A stretch of DNA of 64,000 nt from Exiguobacterium qingdaonense (GTDB taxonomy: Bacteria > Bacillota > Bacilli > Exiguobacteriales > Exiguobacteriaceae). Location of the stretch: positions 1 through 64,000 of the forward strand of contig NZ_JACSKY010000009.1 in the NCBI RefSeq assembly GCF_018617855.1, written 5' to 3'. Below, in pieces: positions 1-7,833 of this stretch; the first letter of the stretch is position 1; each line of letters starts with the position of its first letter. The notes under the pieces are model-generated. The model searched no databases. It saw only the letters and a program-made list of their open reading frames with translations, and was not told the DNA's origin. A program made the translations under genes and the position numbers.

Positions 1-88
1 GTTCCCATGCCGAACACGGAAGTTAAGCGTCTCAGCGCCGAAAGTAGTTGGGGGATCTCCCCCTGTGAGGATAGGACGTTGCCAGGCA
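1..88 (+). rRNA. rrf: 5S ribosomal RNA, 3' part
   Basis: The window opens inside a 5S rRNA gene. The stretch with CCGAACACGGAAGTTAAG followed by the GGACGTTGCCAGGC 3' end is typical of Firmicute 5S rRNA. The 5' part lies outside the window. The exact 3' end is estimated at about 88. The gene is followed within 8 bp by a tRNA array, as in rRNA operons of Bacillales. Confidence 0.9.
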
Positions 89-95
89 AGATCGT

Positions 96-170
96 TCCGC
101 AATAGCTCAGTGGTAGAGCAACCGGCTGTTAACCGGTAGGTCGTAGGTTCAAATCCTACTTGCGGAGCCA
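96..170 (+). tRNA. tRNA-Asn(GTT)
   Basis: Cloverleaf with acceptor TCCGCAA/TTGCGGA and anticodon GTT at about 128-130. The 3' CCA is encoded. It is the first tRNA after the 5S gene, as in the B. subtilis trnD array. Confidence 0.95.
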
Positions 171-181
171 CTTTCTCTTTT

Positions 182-272
182 GGAGAGCTGTCCGAGTGGC
201 CGAAGGAGCACGATTGGAATTCGTGTAGGCGGCAAAACCGTCTCAAGGGTTCGAATCCCTTGCTCTCCGCCA
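182..272 (+). tRNA. tRNA-Ser(GGA)
   Basis: Class II tRNA with a long variable arm (GTAGGCGGCAAAACCGTCTC). The acceptor is GGAGAGC/GCTCTCC, the anticodon loop is TTGGAAT, and CCA is encoded. Confidence 0.95.
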
Positions 273-290
273 GTTTTTCAAATATGTAAT

Positions 291-365
291 GGCCCGTTGG
301 TCAAGCGGTTAAGACACCGCCCTTTCACGGCGGTAACACGGGTTCGAATCCCGTACGGGTCACCA
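291..365 (+). tRNA. tRNA-Glu(TTC)
   Basis: Acceptor GGCCCGT/ACGGGTC contains a G-T pair. The anticodon loop CTTTCAC carries TTC. CCA is encoded. Confidence 0.95.
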
Positions 366-381
366 TTTAATTTTATATCGT

Positions 382-455
<74 letters not shown>

Positions 456-463
456 TTAAGTCC

Positions 464-539
464 GGTCTCGTGGTGTAGGGGTTAACATGTCTGCCTGTCA
501 CGCAGAAGATCGCGGGTTCGAATCCCGTCGAGACCGCCA
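464..539 (+). tRNA. tRNA-Asp(GTC)
   Basis: Acceptor GGTCTCG/CGAGACC and anticodon loop CTGTCAC carrying GTC. CCA is encoded. Confidence 0.95.
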
Positions 540-564
540 TTTTTATAAAAAATATACTACATAT

Positions 565-640
565 GGCTTTGTAGCTCAGTTGGTAGAGCAAAGGACTGAA
601 AATCCTTGTGTCGGCGGTTCGATTCCGTCCAAAGCCACCA
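565..640 (+). tRNA. tRNA-Phe(GAA)
   Basis: Acceptor GGCTTTG/CAAAGCC and anticodon loop CTGAAAA carrying GAA. CCA is encoded. Confidence 0.95.
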
Positions 641-645
641 TATGT

Positions 646-729
646 GGGGGGGTAGCGAAGTGGCTAAACGCGGCGGACTGTAAATCCGCTCCCTCGGGTT
701 CGGCGGTTCGAATCCGCCCCCCCCCACCA
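646..729 (+). tRNA. tRNA-Tyr(GTA)
   Basis: Class II tRNA with a long variable arm. The acceptor is a run of seven Gs paired with seven Cs. The anticodon loop CTGTAAA carries GTA. CCA is encoded. Confidence 0.95.
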
Positions 730-732
730 CTT

Positions 733-803
733 AGGGGCATAGTTTAGCGGTAGAACTACGGTCTCCAAAACCGTCAGCGCGGGTTCGATTCCTGCTGCCC
801 CTG
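733..803 (+). tRNA. tRNA-Trp(CCA)
   Basis: Acceptor AGGGGCA/TGCCCCT, discriminator G and anticodon CCA. The 3' CCA tail is not encoded; a T-run follows directly. Confidence 0.93.
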
Positions 804-820
804 TTTTTTAATTTCATCAT

Positions 821-897
821 GGCGATTGTGGCGAAGTGGTTAACGCACCGGATTGTGATTCCGGCATTCGAGGGTTCAATTCCCTTCAGTCGCCCCA
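821..897 (+). tRNA. tRNA-His(GTG)
   Basis: Anticodon GTG. The gene encodes the extra G at position -1 (base 821) opposite C73 (base 894), the identity element of tRNA-His. CCA is encoded. Confidence 0.95.
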
Positions 898-904
898 TTA
901 TTAT

Positions 905-979
905 TGGGCTGTAGCCAAGTGGTAAGGCATCGGATTTTGATTCCGACATGCGAAGGTTCGATCCCTTCCAGCCCAGCCA
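905..979 (+). tRNA. tRNA-Gln(TTG)
   Basis: Acceptor TGGGCTG/CAGCCCA and anticodon loop TTTTGAT carrying TTG. CCA is encoded. Confidence 0.94.
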
Positions 980-983
980 TTTT

Positions 984-1058
984 GCGGAAGTAGTTCAGTG
1001 GTAGAATACGACCTTGCCAAGGTCGGGGTCGCGGGTTCGAATCCCGTCTTCCGCTCCA
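984..1058 (+). tRNA. tRNA-Gly(GCC)
   Basis: Acceptor GCGGAAG/CTTCCGC and anticodon loop TTGCCAA carrying GCC. CCA is encoded. A second glycine isoacceptor (TCC) lies alone at 1685. Confidence 0.95.
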
Positions 1059-1068
1059 ATGACTTTTT

Positions 1069-1142
1069 GGCGCCATAGCCAAGTGGTAAGGCAGAGGACT
1101 GCAACTCCTTTATCGTCGGTTCGATTCCGACTGGCGCCTCCA
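1069..1142 (+). tRNA. tRNA-Cys(GCA)
   Basis: Acceptor GGCGCCA/TGGCGCC and anticodon loop CTGCAAC carrying GCA. CCA is encoded. Confidence 0.95.
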
Positions 1143-1151
1143 ACATAATAT

Positions 1152-1232
1152 GCCGGTGTGGCGGAATTGGTAGACGCGCACGACTCAAAATCGTGTTCCT
1201 CTGGAGTGTCGGTTCGACTCCGACCACCGGTA
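1152..1232 (+). tRNA. tRNA-Leu(CAA)
   Basis: Class II tRNA with anticodon loop CTCAAAA carrying CAA. CCA is not encoded. This is the last gene of the array and is followed at once by a terminator. Confidence 0.93.
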
Positions 1233-1239
1233 TCCGTAT

Positions 1240-1267
1240 GACTCTAACTAAGGTTAGGGTCTTTTTT
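1240..1267 (+). terminator. Rho-independent terminator of the tRNA array
   Basis: Stem GACTCTAAC/GTTAGGGTC with a TAAG loop, followed by six Ts. Confidence 0.85.
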
Positions 1268-1337
1268 CTGTTCTCTATCCTTTCTTGAGAAGGAAACAGA
1301 TTCGTTTAGCTCGAATGTTTTTACAAGAAGAAACGAG

Positions 1338-1625
1338 GTGGATGTTATTCAATATACAGAACAATCGAATCGGTTCACCCGATTTGCTGACAACGAATGT
1401 ATAGGATCCAGTCGCTTATACGAAGTGCTGGCTCGAGAAGTGGCCCAGAATGAATGGCTCTTATGTTTAACAGAGTTAACATATTCCGAGACAGAAGGTC
1501 ATGGAAGATCATTTCGTGTGATCAGACCACTTGAATCGTTATTTGTACGGGCAACAGAACAACGATTAAGATATATTGAAATATTTTCTTTAGTCATTTT
1601 AGAAAAACTCACGAATACTTGTTGA
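1338..1625 (+). pseudogene. truncated DUF2332-family remnant
   Basis: A 95-codon reading frame with a GTG start and no well-spaced ribosome site. The first half (F-x-x-FA-x-x-EC-x-GSS-x-LYE-x-LA) resembles, from memory, the N-terminus of DUF2332 proteins, which are normally over 300 residues. After about residue 47 the resemblance stops. The stop codon at 1623-1625 overlaps the -35 box of the following tRNA promoter. I read it as a decayed gene start; a short expressed peptide is the alternative. The surrounding stretch 1268-1337 shows nothing else. Confidence 0.4.
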
Positions 1626-1650
1626 CAGTCTAATGGTATAGGTGTATATT
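1622..1650 (+). promoter_or_regulatory. sigma-A promoter of tRNA-Gly(TCC)
   Basis: TTGACA (1622-1627), 17-bp spacer, TATATT (1645-1650). The tRNA starts 35 bp after the -10 box. Confidence 0.75.
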
Positions 1651-1684
1651 AATTATAGTCGCTTGAACGAAAACAATATTTCAT

Positions 1685-1755
1685 GCGGGTGTAGTTTAAT
1701 GGTAAAACCTCAGCCTTCCAAGCTGATGACGAGAGTTCGATTCTCTTCACCCGCT
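1685..1755 (+). tRNA. tRNA-Gly(TCC), solitary
   Basis: Acceptor GCGGGTG/CACCCGC and anticodon loop CTTCCAA carrying TCC. CCA is not encoded. The gene stands outside the array with its own promoter and terminator. Confidence 0.94.
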
Positions 1756-1760
1756 TCATA

Positions 1761-1790
1761 TCTCTCTGCCGAGTGGCGGAGAGATTTTTT
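1761..1790 (+). terminator. terminator of tRNA-Gly(TCC)
   Basis: Stem TCTCTCTGCC/GGCGGAGAGA with a GAGT loop and six Ts, starting 6 bp after the tRNA. Confidence 0.85.
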
Positions 1791-1822
1791 GTATGCGAAA
1801 ATATATAGAGGAGGTGAACGGA

Positions 1823-2971
1823 ATGGACCCGTACACGTTAAAACAACAGATTCTAGAATATGCGGAAACCATCGGCATTGATGAGTTGAAAGTGACGACA
1901 GCTGATCCGTTCATCGTCATGAAACAACGACTCATTCAACAACAGGAGAAAGGATATGCCTCTGGATTCGAAGAACCGGATTTAGAGAAACGGACAAATC
2001 CTGAACTCCTGCTTGAAGAGGCGCAATCGATCATTGCGATTGCCATAGCCTATCCAAGTAAATTAAAGGATGCGCCACGTAGTGTCTCTGGAGAGAGACG
2101 AGGGTTGTATGCTCGAGCTTCATGGGGGCTCGATTACCATCGGGCGGTCGGCGATCGGTTGGCCAAACTTCAAACGTATATCGAAGAGTTGGTGCCAGGC
2201 GTCCGGACCCGTTCGATGGTCGACACGGGTGAGCTCGTCGACCGTGCTGTCGCAGAGCGGGCGGGAATTGGCTTTAGTGGGAAAAATTGCTCGATCATCT
2301 CACCTGAGAAAGGATCCTACATTTATTTAGGCGAAATGATTTTAGATGCGTACTTGCCACCGGATGAAGCGATTGAAGACGGATGCGGAGATTGCGATAA
2401 ATGCATGACGGCCTGTCCGACGACGGCGCTCGTTGAGCCAGGTGTCCTCGATGCGAAGCGTTGTATCGCCTATCTCACACAGATGAAGACATTGATGCCA
2501 CGAGAGTTCCGATCAAAGCTTGGCGGTCGCCTATATGGATGCGACACGTGTCAGCAAGTCTGTCCATACAATCGCAAAAAAGACTGGCGCCATCATGAAG
2601 AGCTGTTACCGGAAGCAGAAATCGTCAAACCGCTCCTAGAGCCGCTTTTGACACTGAGCAACCGAGAGTTCAAACAAAAGTTCGGACATTTGTCGGGCGC
2701 ATGGCGCGGGAAGAAGCCGATCCAACGCAATGCGATTTTAGCACTCGCGCACTACCGTGAACCTTCCGCGATTCCCATCTTACGTGAGTTCATCAAACGA
2801 GATGAACGCGAAGATATGCGCGCTACGGCTGTTTGGGCCATCGGTGCGATTCTCGGGCCTGATGCCGATTCGATGTTTGAAGAGATTGAACGAAATGAAG
2901 CGTCTGAGATGGTACATGAAGAGATTCGGATCTATCGAGAGGAGTGGGCACATGAAGATCGTGTCGTCTAA
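1823..2971 (+). CDS. queG: epoxyqueuosine reductase QueG
   Basis: Cobalamin-dependent iron-sulphur enzyme that reduces epoxyqueuosine to queuosine in the wobble position of tRNAs with GUN anticodons. The 382-residue product has two [4Fe-4S] motifs: C188, C191, C194, C198 and C240, C243, C247, with an extra C214. A HEAT-like C-terminal part follows (about 285-370). The ATG at 1823 is chosen because GAGGAGGTG lies about 7 bp upstream; an in-frame ATG at 1793 has no ribosome site. The 3' end overlaps ogt by 20 bp, suggesting co-transcription with ogt and trmL. Asn, Asp, His and Tyr tRNAs of the array are expected substrates. Confidence 0.93.
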   Translation: MDPYTLKQQILEYAETIGIDELKVTTADPFIVMKQRLIQQQEKGYASGFEEPDLEKRTNPELLLEEAQSIIAIAIAYPSKLKDAPRSVSGERRGLYARASWGLDYHRAVGDRLAKLQTYIEELVPGVRTRSMVDTGELVDRAVAERAGIGFSGKNCSIISPEKGSYIYLGEMILDAYLPPDEAIEDGCGDCDKCMTACPTTALVEPGVLDAKRCIAYLTQMKTLMPREFRSKLGGRLYGCDTCQQVCPYNRKKDWRHHEELLPEAEIVKPLLEPLLTLSNREFKQKFGHLSGAWRGKKPIQRNAILALAHYREPSAIPILREFIKRDEREDMRATAVWAIGAILGPDADSMFEEIERNEASEMVHEEIRIYREEWAHEDRVV

Positions 2972-3392
2972 GTGGGGACCGTTAGAATATGAATTAAATG
3001 AAGTAGGAAAGTTGACTTCACTTGCGTTCACCACAGTTGAATCGAAAGAAGAGGTACCAGACTGGTTAGAAGCATTGATGATGCGAGTCGAACAGAACGG
3101 GTTTCAAGAAGCGGATCGTGCATATATCGAAATGAACGGGACACCGTTTCAACAGGACGTATGGGACACCCTATTGACCATTCCGTCTGGCGAGACACGA
3201 ACGTATAAGCAAATAGCCGAACAGATCGGCCGGCCAAAAGCCGTTCGCGCCGTCGGTCAGGCGCTCAATCGGAATCCATTGCCGATTCTATTTCCGTGTC
3301 ATCGCGTCATTGGAAGCAGTGGGAAGCTTGTCGATTTTGCGGGAGGGTTGTCCGAGAAACAACGCCTTCTAGAATTTGAAATGAAAAAGTGA
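2952..3392 (+). CDS. ogt: methylated-DNA-protein cysteine methyltransferase
   Basis: Suicide repair protein that moves alkyl groups from O6-alkylguanine to its own cysteine. The 146-residue protein carries the family active site PCHRVI near residue 117 and the upstream helix-turn-helix segment with Y-K-x-I-A and R-A-V-G. Length suits single-domain Ogt/MGMT proteins. The ATG at 2952 lies inside the end of queG (20-bp overlap), so translational coupling is likely. A longer frame upstream would run deep into queG and is rejected. Confidence 0.92.
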   Translation: MKIVSSKWGPLEYELNEVGKLTSLAFTTVESKEEVPDWLEALMMRVEQNGFQEADRAYIEMNGTPFQQDVWDTLLTIPSGETRTYKQIAEQIGRPKAVRAVGQALNRNPLPILFPCHRVIGSSGKLVDFAGGLSEKQRLLEFEMKK

Positions 3393-3404
3393 GGGAAATC
3401 CATC

Positions 3405-3878
3405 ATGGCGATTCATGTCGTAATGTTTCAACCAGAAATACCAGCAAATACAGGGAACGTATCCCGTACGTGTGCGGCGACGAACTCTGTCCTCCATTTG
3501 ATTCGTCCGCTCGGGTTCTCGACGGATGACAAGATGTTAAAGCGTGCCGGTCTCGACTATTGGCAATTTGTCGATGTACGCTATCATGACTCGTTAGAAG
3601 AGCTGTGGGAGAAACATCCGGACGGACAGTTCTTTTATATTACGAAGTACGGGGAACAGTATCCGAGCGATTTAGACGTTTCGGACATAGAGGGGGATTA
3701 CTTCTTCGTCTTCGGTCGTGAAACGAAAGGCTTGCCGATGGAAGTCATCGAGAACAACTTGGACCGTTGCATCCGCCTGCCGCAATCGAACCTCGTCCGT
3801 TCATTGAACGTATCCAACACAGCAGCCATCATCATATATGAAGCCCTTCGCCAACAAGGATATGCAGGGTTGAAATAA
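3405..3878 (+). CDS. trmL: tRNA (cytidine(34)-2'-O)-methyltransferase TrmL
   Basis: SPOUT-superfamily enzyme that 2'-O-methylates the wobble base of tRNA-Leu species. The 157-residue protein shows the knotted-fold motifs FGRETKGLP (about 105-113) and IRLPQSNLVRSLNVSNTAA near the C-terminus. It starts 12 bp after ogt, with GTGAGGGA as ribosome site. The queG-ogt-trmL unit therefore links two tRNA wobble modifications with a DNA repair gene. A tRNA-Leu(CAA), a known class of TrmL substrate, is in the array upstream. Confidence 0.93.
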   Translation: MAIHVVMFQPEIPANTGNVSRTCAATNSVLHLIRPLGFSTDDKMLKRAGLDYWQFVDVRYHDSLEELWEKHPDGQFFYITKYGEQYPSDLDVSDIEGDYFFVFGRETKGLPMEVIENNLDRCIRLPQSNLVRSLNVSNTAAIIIYEALRQQGYAGLK

Positions 3879-3881
3879 AAA

Positions 3882-3910
3882 AGAGCCGGATTCGTAAGAA
3901 TCCCGGCTCT
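3882..3910. terminator. bidirectional terminator between trmL and a small gene
   Basis: Stem AGAGCCGGATTC/GAATCCCGGCTCT with loop GTAA. The better U-tract is on the minus strand, so it fits the small minus-strand gene at least as well as trmL. It overlaps the first base of that gene's stop codon. Confidence 0.75.
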
Positions 3911-4002
3911 TATTCGTTACCCTCAGGTTTGCGGTTATATCCAGCTGTCAAAATCGCTGCGAGGAAGACGACGCTGATTCCAACCATCAATAATAGGCCC
4001 AT
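3910..4002 (-). CDS. 30-residue single-pass membrane peptide, unknown
   Basis: A short gene between trmL and the yufK-like gene. It encodes 30 residues: a hydrophobic helix from about 2 to 19 (MGLLLMVGISVVFLAAILTA) and a short polar tail with KPEGNE. Ribosome site AAAGGGGGA lies about 6 bp before the ATG at 4002. A terminator with a U-tract begins at its stop codon. No family is recognised. Compact organisation with ribosome site, frame and terminator supports a real gene; a regulatory RNA is the alternative. A similar-sized peptide is at 44464. Confidence 0.55.
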   Translation of the reverse strand: MGLLLMVGISVVFLAAILTAGYNRKPEGNE

Positions 4003-4050
4003 CCAAAAATCCCCCTTTTATTCTCCATAACTATAAATAGTATAATATAC

Positions 4051-4078
4051 TTGATAGTAGAATTGCACTGAATATAAG
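4051..4078 (+). promoter_or_regulatory. candidate sigma-A promoter of the YufK-like gene
   Basis: TTGATA (4051-4056), 16-bp spacer, TATAAG (4073-4078), 28 bp before the ATG at 4106. Confidence 0.5.
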
Positions 4079-4105
4079 AAATTACTGTGAAATTGGAGAA
4101 GGAAC

Positions 4106-4663
4106 ATGAAAACGAATGTGTACTTACTGAGCTATGCCCCACTCATCGGAATTATTTTGTTTTCTATGTCACTTGCGATTGCGACATCCGAGTATGTGAT
4201 CCAGTGGCTGAATCAAATTGGCGTATATAGTGAAATTATCGAACTGTTATCCGTGCAAGAAACGAAAGTGCTTGTGCTTGTCGTATTCTTCACGATTTTC
4301 TTTATGTTGTTTAGCGCATTCAAGTTGGTTGCCGATACGTTCAATCAACTCGGTTTTGCCTTTTTTGCACGCGAGACGAATGGCACGTCGCTTCATCGCT
4401 TGAAACCTGGAGCCATCATCTTTCTTATCGGGTCTGGGATCAGCTTCCTCTTTTTGAACACGCTGCTCGCCGTCATCGCCGTCCTCGTCGGAACGCTCTT
4501 GATGTATCTCTTTTACTATGTCTGGCAAGTGAGCCAATCGATGTCTGTCCCACGCGCTATCGGCTTATTGCTCATGCAGGCCGTCATGTGGGCGACGTTG
4601 ATCAGCGGGTTAGGTTGGTCGGTCCTTCGATTATTCAATTCTGTCGGAGATATCATCTTATAA
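4106..4663 (+). CDS. YufK/DUF5366-type membrane protein
   Basis: A 185-residue integral membrane protein with about five hydrophobic segments (roughly 8-28, 53-75, 105-120, 120-140, 152-180). Length and pattern match what I recall of B. subtilis YufK (DUF5366), whose function is unknown. The gene is monocistronic, with promoter upstream and a shared terminator downstream against the convergent PBP gene. The ATG follows GGAGAAGGAAC. No catalytic motif is visible. Family assignment is from memory and moderate. Confidence 0.55.
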   Translation: MKTNVYLLSYAPLIGIILFSMSLAIATSEYVIQWLNQIGVYSEIIELLSVQETKVLVLVVFFTIFFMLFSAFKLVADTFNQLGFAFFARETNGTSLHRLKPGAIIFLIGSGISFLFLNTLLAVIAVLVGTLLMYLFYYVWQVSQSMSVPRAIGLLLMQAVMWATLISGLGWSVLRLFNSVGDIIL

Positions 4664-4665
4664 GT

Positions 4666-4703
4666 AAAGTGGCATCGGATGACGAACCGATGCCACTTTT
4701 TCT
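4666..4703. terminator. bidirectional terminator
   Basis: Stem AAAGTGGCATCGG/CCGATGCCACTTT with T-run. It separates the convergent yufK-like and PBP genes. Confidence 0.85.
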
Positions 4704-6489
4704 AATGTGCGTCTGTCCAGACAATCGCCGGATACGCACGGTTGGCGAGTTCTGGGAAGGGACGAGGCTTGTCGGCACCGAGCCAAATGGCGGTGATCGT
4801 GCGATCGGTCAGCCCGACATACCACATATCTTTGTTGTCGTTGGTCGTTCCCGTCTTGCCACCGAGATACTCATAATCACGCTTCACTTGATTTGCGTAG
4901 CGCCCGGTTCCGTACGTGGTGACGGTCGATAACGCCTTCTTCATCTCGTTCACGGTATCCGGGGACCAGACCATCTCCTCCGTTAATACGGGGGTCAGTG
5001 TCGGTTCACCGGACTTGAATGTGATTTTTTTGATCGTGTGTCCGGATATATACTTTCCTTTGTTTAAGAACGGGGTGTAGGCGGCGGCCAGTTCTTTCGG
5101 AGAGACGCCTTGTGTAAGACCACCGAGCGCACTCGCTAAGTTCTCGTCTTGTTCATCCCATTGACTGAACATCATCTCTGCCGTCTTGTATGCGCGTTCC
5201 TGATCGATTGCTGAGAAGGCGGCAAGGGCGGGGGTATTGTACGAGAAAGCGACCGCGTCTTTCAATAAGACATCGCCCAACACGCGGTCGTGACTATTTC
5301 CGGGACAATAGGAACCGTAACAGGTTGGGCGACCGTCGAGTACCGTGTCAAGTGTCGCCCCCGTCTCTTCGATGAATGGAGCGAACACGAGAATCGGTTT
5401 GATTGCGGAGCCTGGTTGGCGGTATGCCTGGGTCGCCCGGTTGAACTCACCGACCTGGGTCATCTCGGAGTCGACCATCGCCACGATTCTCCCTTGAGGT
5501 GTCAGTTCCGTATAGCCTCCGTTCACGCCGGACGGCAATTGACTCATCACCCGTTTTGCTTGTTTTTGTTTTCCTGTTGATAAGTAGGTTTCGATCGTGG
5601 CCTCGTGAGTCGATAAATAATCTCTTGCTTCGTCATCATTCAAATCATAACGCGACCGTACCAGTTGCAGTGCTTCACGGACCGCTGTATCCATGTAGTC
5701 TGGGTATTGAATCGTTTGACTGCGAAACGATGCTTGCAGCTTCACACCATGATATTGATCGTACGCATTTTTTGAGAGGATGCCTGCTTCAAACAGCTGT
5801 GTCAAAATCCGGTCTTTGCGCTCAAAATATGCGTCGGATGGATTGAGCGGGTCGTAACGCGACGGATTGTTCGGTATCGTCAACAGGTAAGCCAGTTGAT
5901 TCCAATTTAAATCAGCAAGTGGTCTTGAAAAGTAAGTATCGGCCGCAGATTGAATGCCATATACATTGTGTCCGAAAAAGATGACATTGCTGTAAGCAGT
6001 TAATATTTCTTTTTTGCTATAATTTTCCTCAAGTGCTCGTGCGATTAACAATTCCTTCACTTTTCGTTCATATGTCCGTTCATGGGTGAGATATACGTTA
6101 CGTGCAAGCTGCTGCGTGATTGTACTCCCACCTTGAAGCGAAGTCTCGTTCGCATTATTAATAAATGCCCGGGCAATCCCGCCTAAATCATAACCGGGAT
6201 GGGCGTTGAACTTACGGTCCTCAATCGTCATGATTGCGGCTTGGATATGTTCAGGTAACGCTTTTGGAGATACGTCATTCCTACGACCTGCCAAGTAGAT
6301 CTGTTGCTCTCCACCGTTATATGCGAGAGTGACGGCATGCTTTGACGAGAGTGGTTGTGATGACACCAGCTCTTGTCCCCATGTTAAAATCTCATCTGTT
6401 TTTTCGATTTCCTCTTTCAGTGCTTGTGTAAGTGACAAGGAGGTTGCCAAAAGTCCTGCAAAAAACAAGGTTCCAATCCAAGCTCTCAT
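4702..6489 (-). CDS. class A penicillin-binding protein (transglycosylase/transpeptidase)
   Basis: Membrane-anchored bifunctional cell-wall synthase. A signal-anchor helix occupies about residues 4-20. A GT51 transglycosylase domain follows (about 50-220) with catalytic EDRKF (Glu91) and GGSTITQQLARN. A transpeptidase domain (about 310-560) has SAIK (Ser361), SYN and KTGT motifs. It is 595 residues, short for class A PBPs and closest in size to PbpG/PbpF types. The ATG at 6489 has AGAGGTG six bases upstream; a GTG at 6498 would sit inside that site. It is divergent from glgC, with a minus-strand TATAAT at 6511-6516. Confidence 0.88.
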   Translation of the reverse strand: MRAWIGTLFFAGLLATSLSLTQALKEEIEKTDEILTWGQELVSSQPLSSKHAVTLAYNGGEQQIYLAGRRNDVSPKALPEHIQAAIMTIEDRKFNAHPGYDLGGIARAFINNANETSLQGGSTITQQLARNVYLTHERTYERKVKELLIARALEENYSKKEILTAYSNVIFFGHNVYGIQSAADTYFSRPLADLNWNQLAYLLTIPNNPSRYDPLNPSDAYFERKDRILTQLFEAGILSKNAYDQYHGVKLQASFRSQTIQYPDYMDTAVREALQLVRSRYDLNDDEARDYLSTHEATIETYLSTGKQKQAKRVMSQLPSGVNGGYTELTPQGRIVAMVDSEMTQVGEFNRATQAYRQPGSAIKPILVFAPFIEETGATLDTVLDGRPTCYGSYCPGNSHDRVLGDVLLKDAVAFSYNTPALAAFSAIDQERAYKTAEMMFSQWDEQDENLASALGGLTQGVSPKELAAAYTPFLNKGKYISGHTIKKITFKSGEPTLTPVLTEEMVWSPDTVNEMKKALSTVTTYGTGRYANQVKRDYEYLGGKTGTTNDNKDMWYVGLTDRTITAIWLGADKPRPFPELANRAYPAIVWTDAH

Positions 6490-6542
6490 CGTTTTCACCT
6501 CTTTCTATTCATTATATCGACTAATTTACAAAAAAATAAAAA

Positions 6543-6556
6543 TGTAAACGTTATCA
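6543..6556 (+). promoter_or_regulatory. cre site (CcpA operator) upstream of glgC
   Basis: TGTAAACGTTATCA (starting at the T of 6543) matches the cre consensus TGWAANCGNTNWCA at every position. It lies directly before a TATAAT (6557-6562) about 90 bp ahead of glgC, between the divergent PBP and glg genes. It suggests carbon-catabolite control of glycogen metabolism. Confidence 0.7.
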
Positions 6557-6644
6557 TATAATAATTTGAGAAGGAATACTTTAGGAAAGAGCGAAAAAGG
6601 GTAAAAGAAGTTGTATATTACGATTTTGAGGAGGCTTATTATTT

Positions 6645-7799
6645 ATGAAGCAAGAAATGGTTGCGATGCTCCTTGCGGGAGGAGAAGGAAAACGATTGGG
6701 GCCTCTCACGCGAAAAACGGCGAAACCGGCCGTTCATTTCGGCGGAAAGTACCGCATTATCGATTTCCCATTGTCAAACTGTACAAACTCGGGACTTACA
6801 ACAGTCGGGGTGTTGACGCAATACGAGCCACTTGAACTAAATCGTTATTTAGGGATCGGGACGGCGTGGGACTTAGATCGTCGTAACGGAGGACTAGCGA
6901 TCCTTCCACCATATCAGGCACAGTCGGGAAAAAACTGGTATGAAGGAACGGCTAACGCAATTTATCGTAACTTGAGTTACATTGACGAGTATGACCCGGA
7001 CTATGTATTGATTTTATCAGGTGACCACATCTACAAAATGGACTACGAGAAGATGCTCGAAGCCCATAAAGAAAAACAAGCCGATGTGACCATCTCTGTC
7101 ATGGAAGTGCCGTGGGACGAGGCCTCACGTTTCGGGATTTTAAACACAGCGGACGACCTTCGCATCAATGAGTTTGAAGAGAAACCTGAAGAGCCGAAGA
7201 GTAACTTGGCATCGATGGGGATTTATATCTTCAATTGGAGCGTCTTACGCGAACATTTAATTAAAGATGCAGAGGATGAGACGTCAAGTTTTGACTTCGG
7301 GAAAAACATCATCCCAAATACGCTTCTCCAAGGACTTGACGTATTTGCCTACAAATTCAAAGGGTATTGGAAAGACGTCGGTACGATTCAATCACTTTGG
7401 GAAGCAAATATGGACTTGTTGGAAGAAGAACCGCCGTTTAATCTATACGATCCAGAATGGAAAATCTATTCGGTCAATCCGAATCAGACACCACAATACA
7501 TTGGGAAAGACGCCTGTGTCGAGCAGTCTGTCATTAATGAAGGGTGTCATATCGAGGGAGAAGTGCAACATTCGGTACTTTTTTATGATGTACGGATTGA
7601 AGAAGGTTCGCTCGTGAAAGATTCGGTGATTATGCCTGGAGCAAGAATTGGAAAGGATGTAACAATTCACAGAGCCATTGTCGCCAGCTGTGCAGTCATC
7701 GAAGACGGCGCGACAATCGGTGAGCCGGGTGGTGAAATCGTTGTTATCGAACCATATGAAAACATCGAGAGCGGAACCGTCTTCAAGCAACGAGTTTGA
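6645..7799 (+). CDS. glgC: glucose-1-phosphate adenylyltransferase, catalytic subunit
   Basis: Makes ADP-glucose from ATP and glucose-1-phosphate, the committed step of glycogen synthesis. The 384-residue protein has the N-terminal nucleotide-binding signature [14 protein letters not shown] (about 6-19), the FEEKP sugar-binding motif, and a C-terminal left-handed beta-helix region (about 285-380). GAGGAGG lies 10 bp before the ATG. It is first in glgC-glgD-glgA-glgP; phosphoglucomutase, which supplies glucose-1-phosphate, is at 13764. Confidence 0.95.
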   Translation: MKQEMVAMLLAGGEGKRLGPLTRKTAKPAVHFGGKYRIIDFPLSNCTNSGLTTVGVLTQYEPLELNRYLGIGTAWDLDRRNGGLAILPPYQAQSGKNWYEGTANAIYRNLSYIDEYDPDYVLILSGDHIYKMDYEKMLEAHKEKQADVTISVMEVPWDEASRFGILNTADDLRINEFEEKPEEPKSNLASMGIYIFNWSVLREHLIKDAEDETSSFDFGKNIIPNTLLQGLDVFAYKFKGYWKDVGTIQSLWEANMDLLEEEPPFNLYDPEWKIYSVNPNQTPQYIGKDACVEQSVINEGCHIEGEVQHSVLFYDVRIEEGSLVKDSVIMPGARIGKDVTIHRAIVASCAVIEDGATIGEPGGEIVVIEPYENIESGTVFKQRV

Positions 7800-7833
7800 G
7801 ACGAGTAAAGAGAAACGCAAGGAGGCGTTACTG

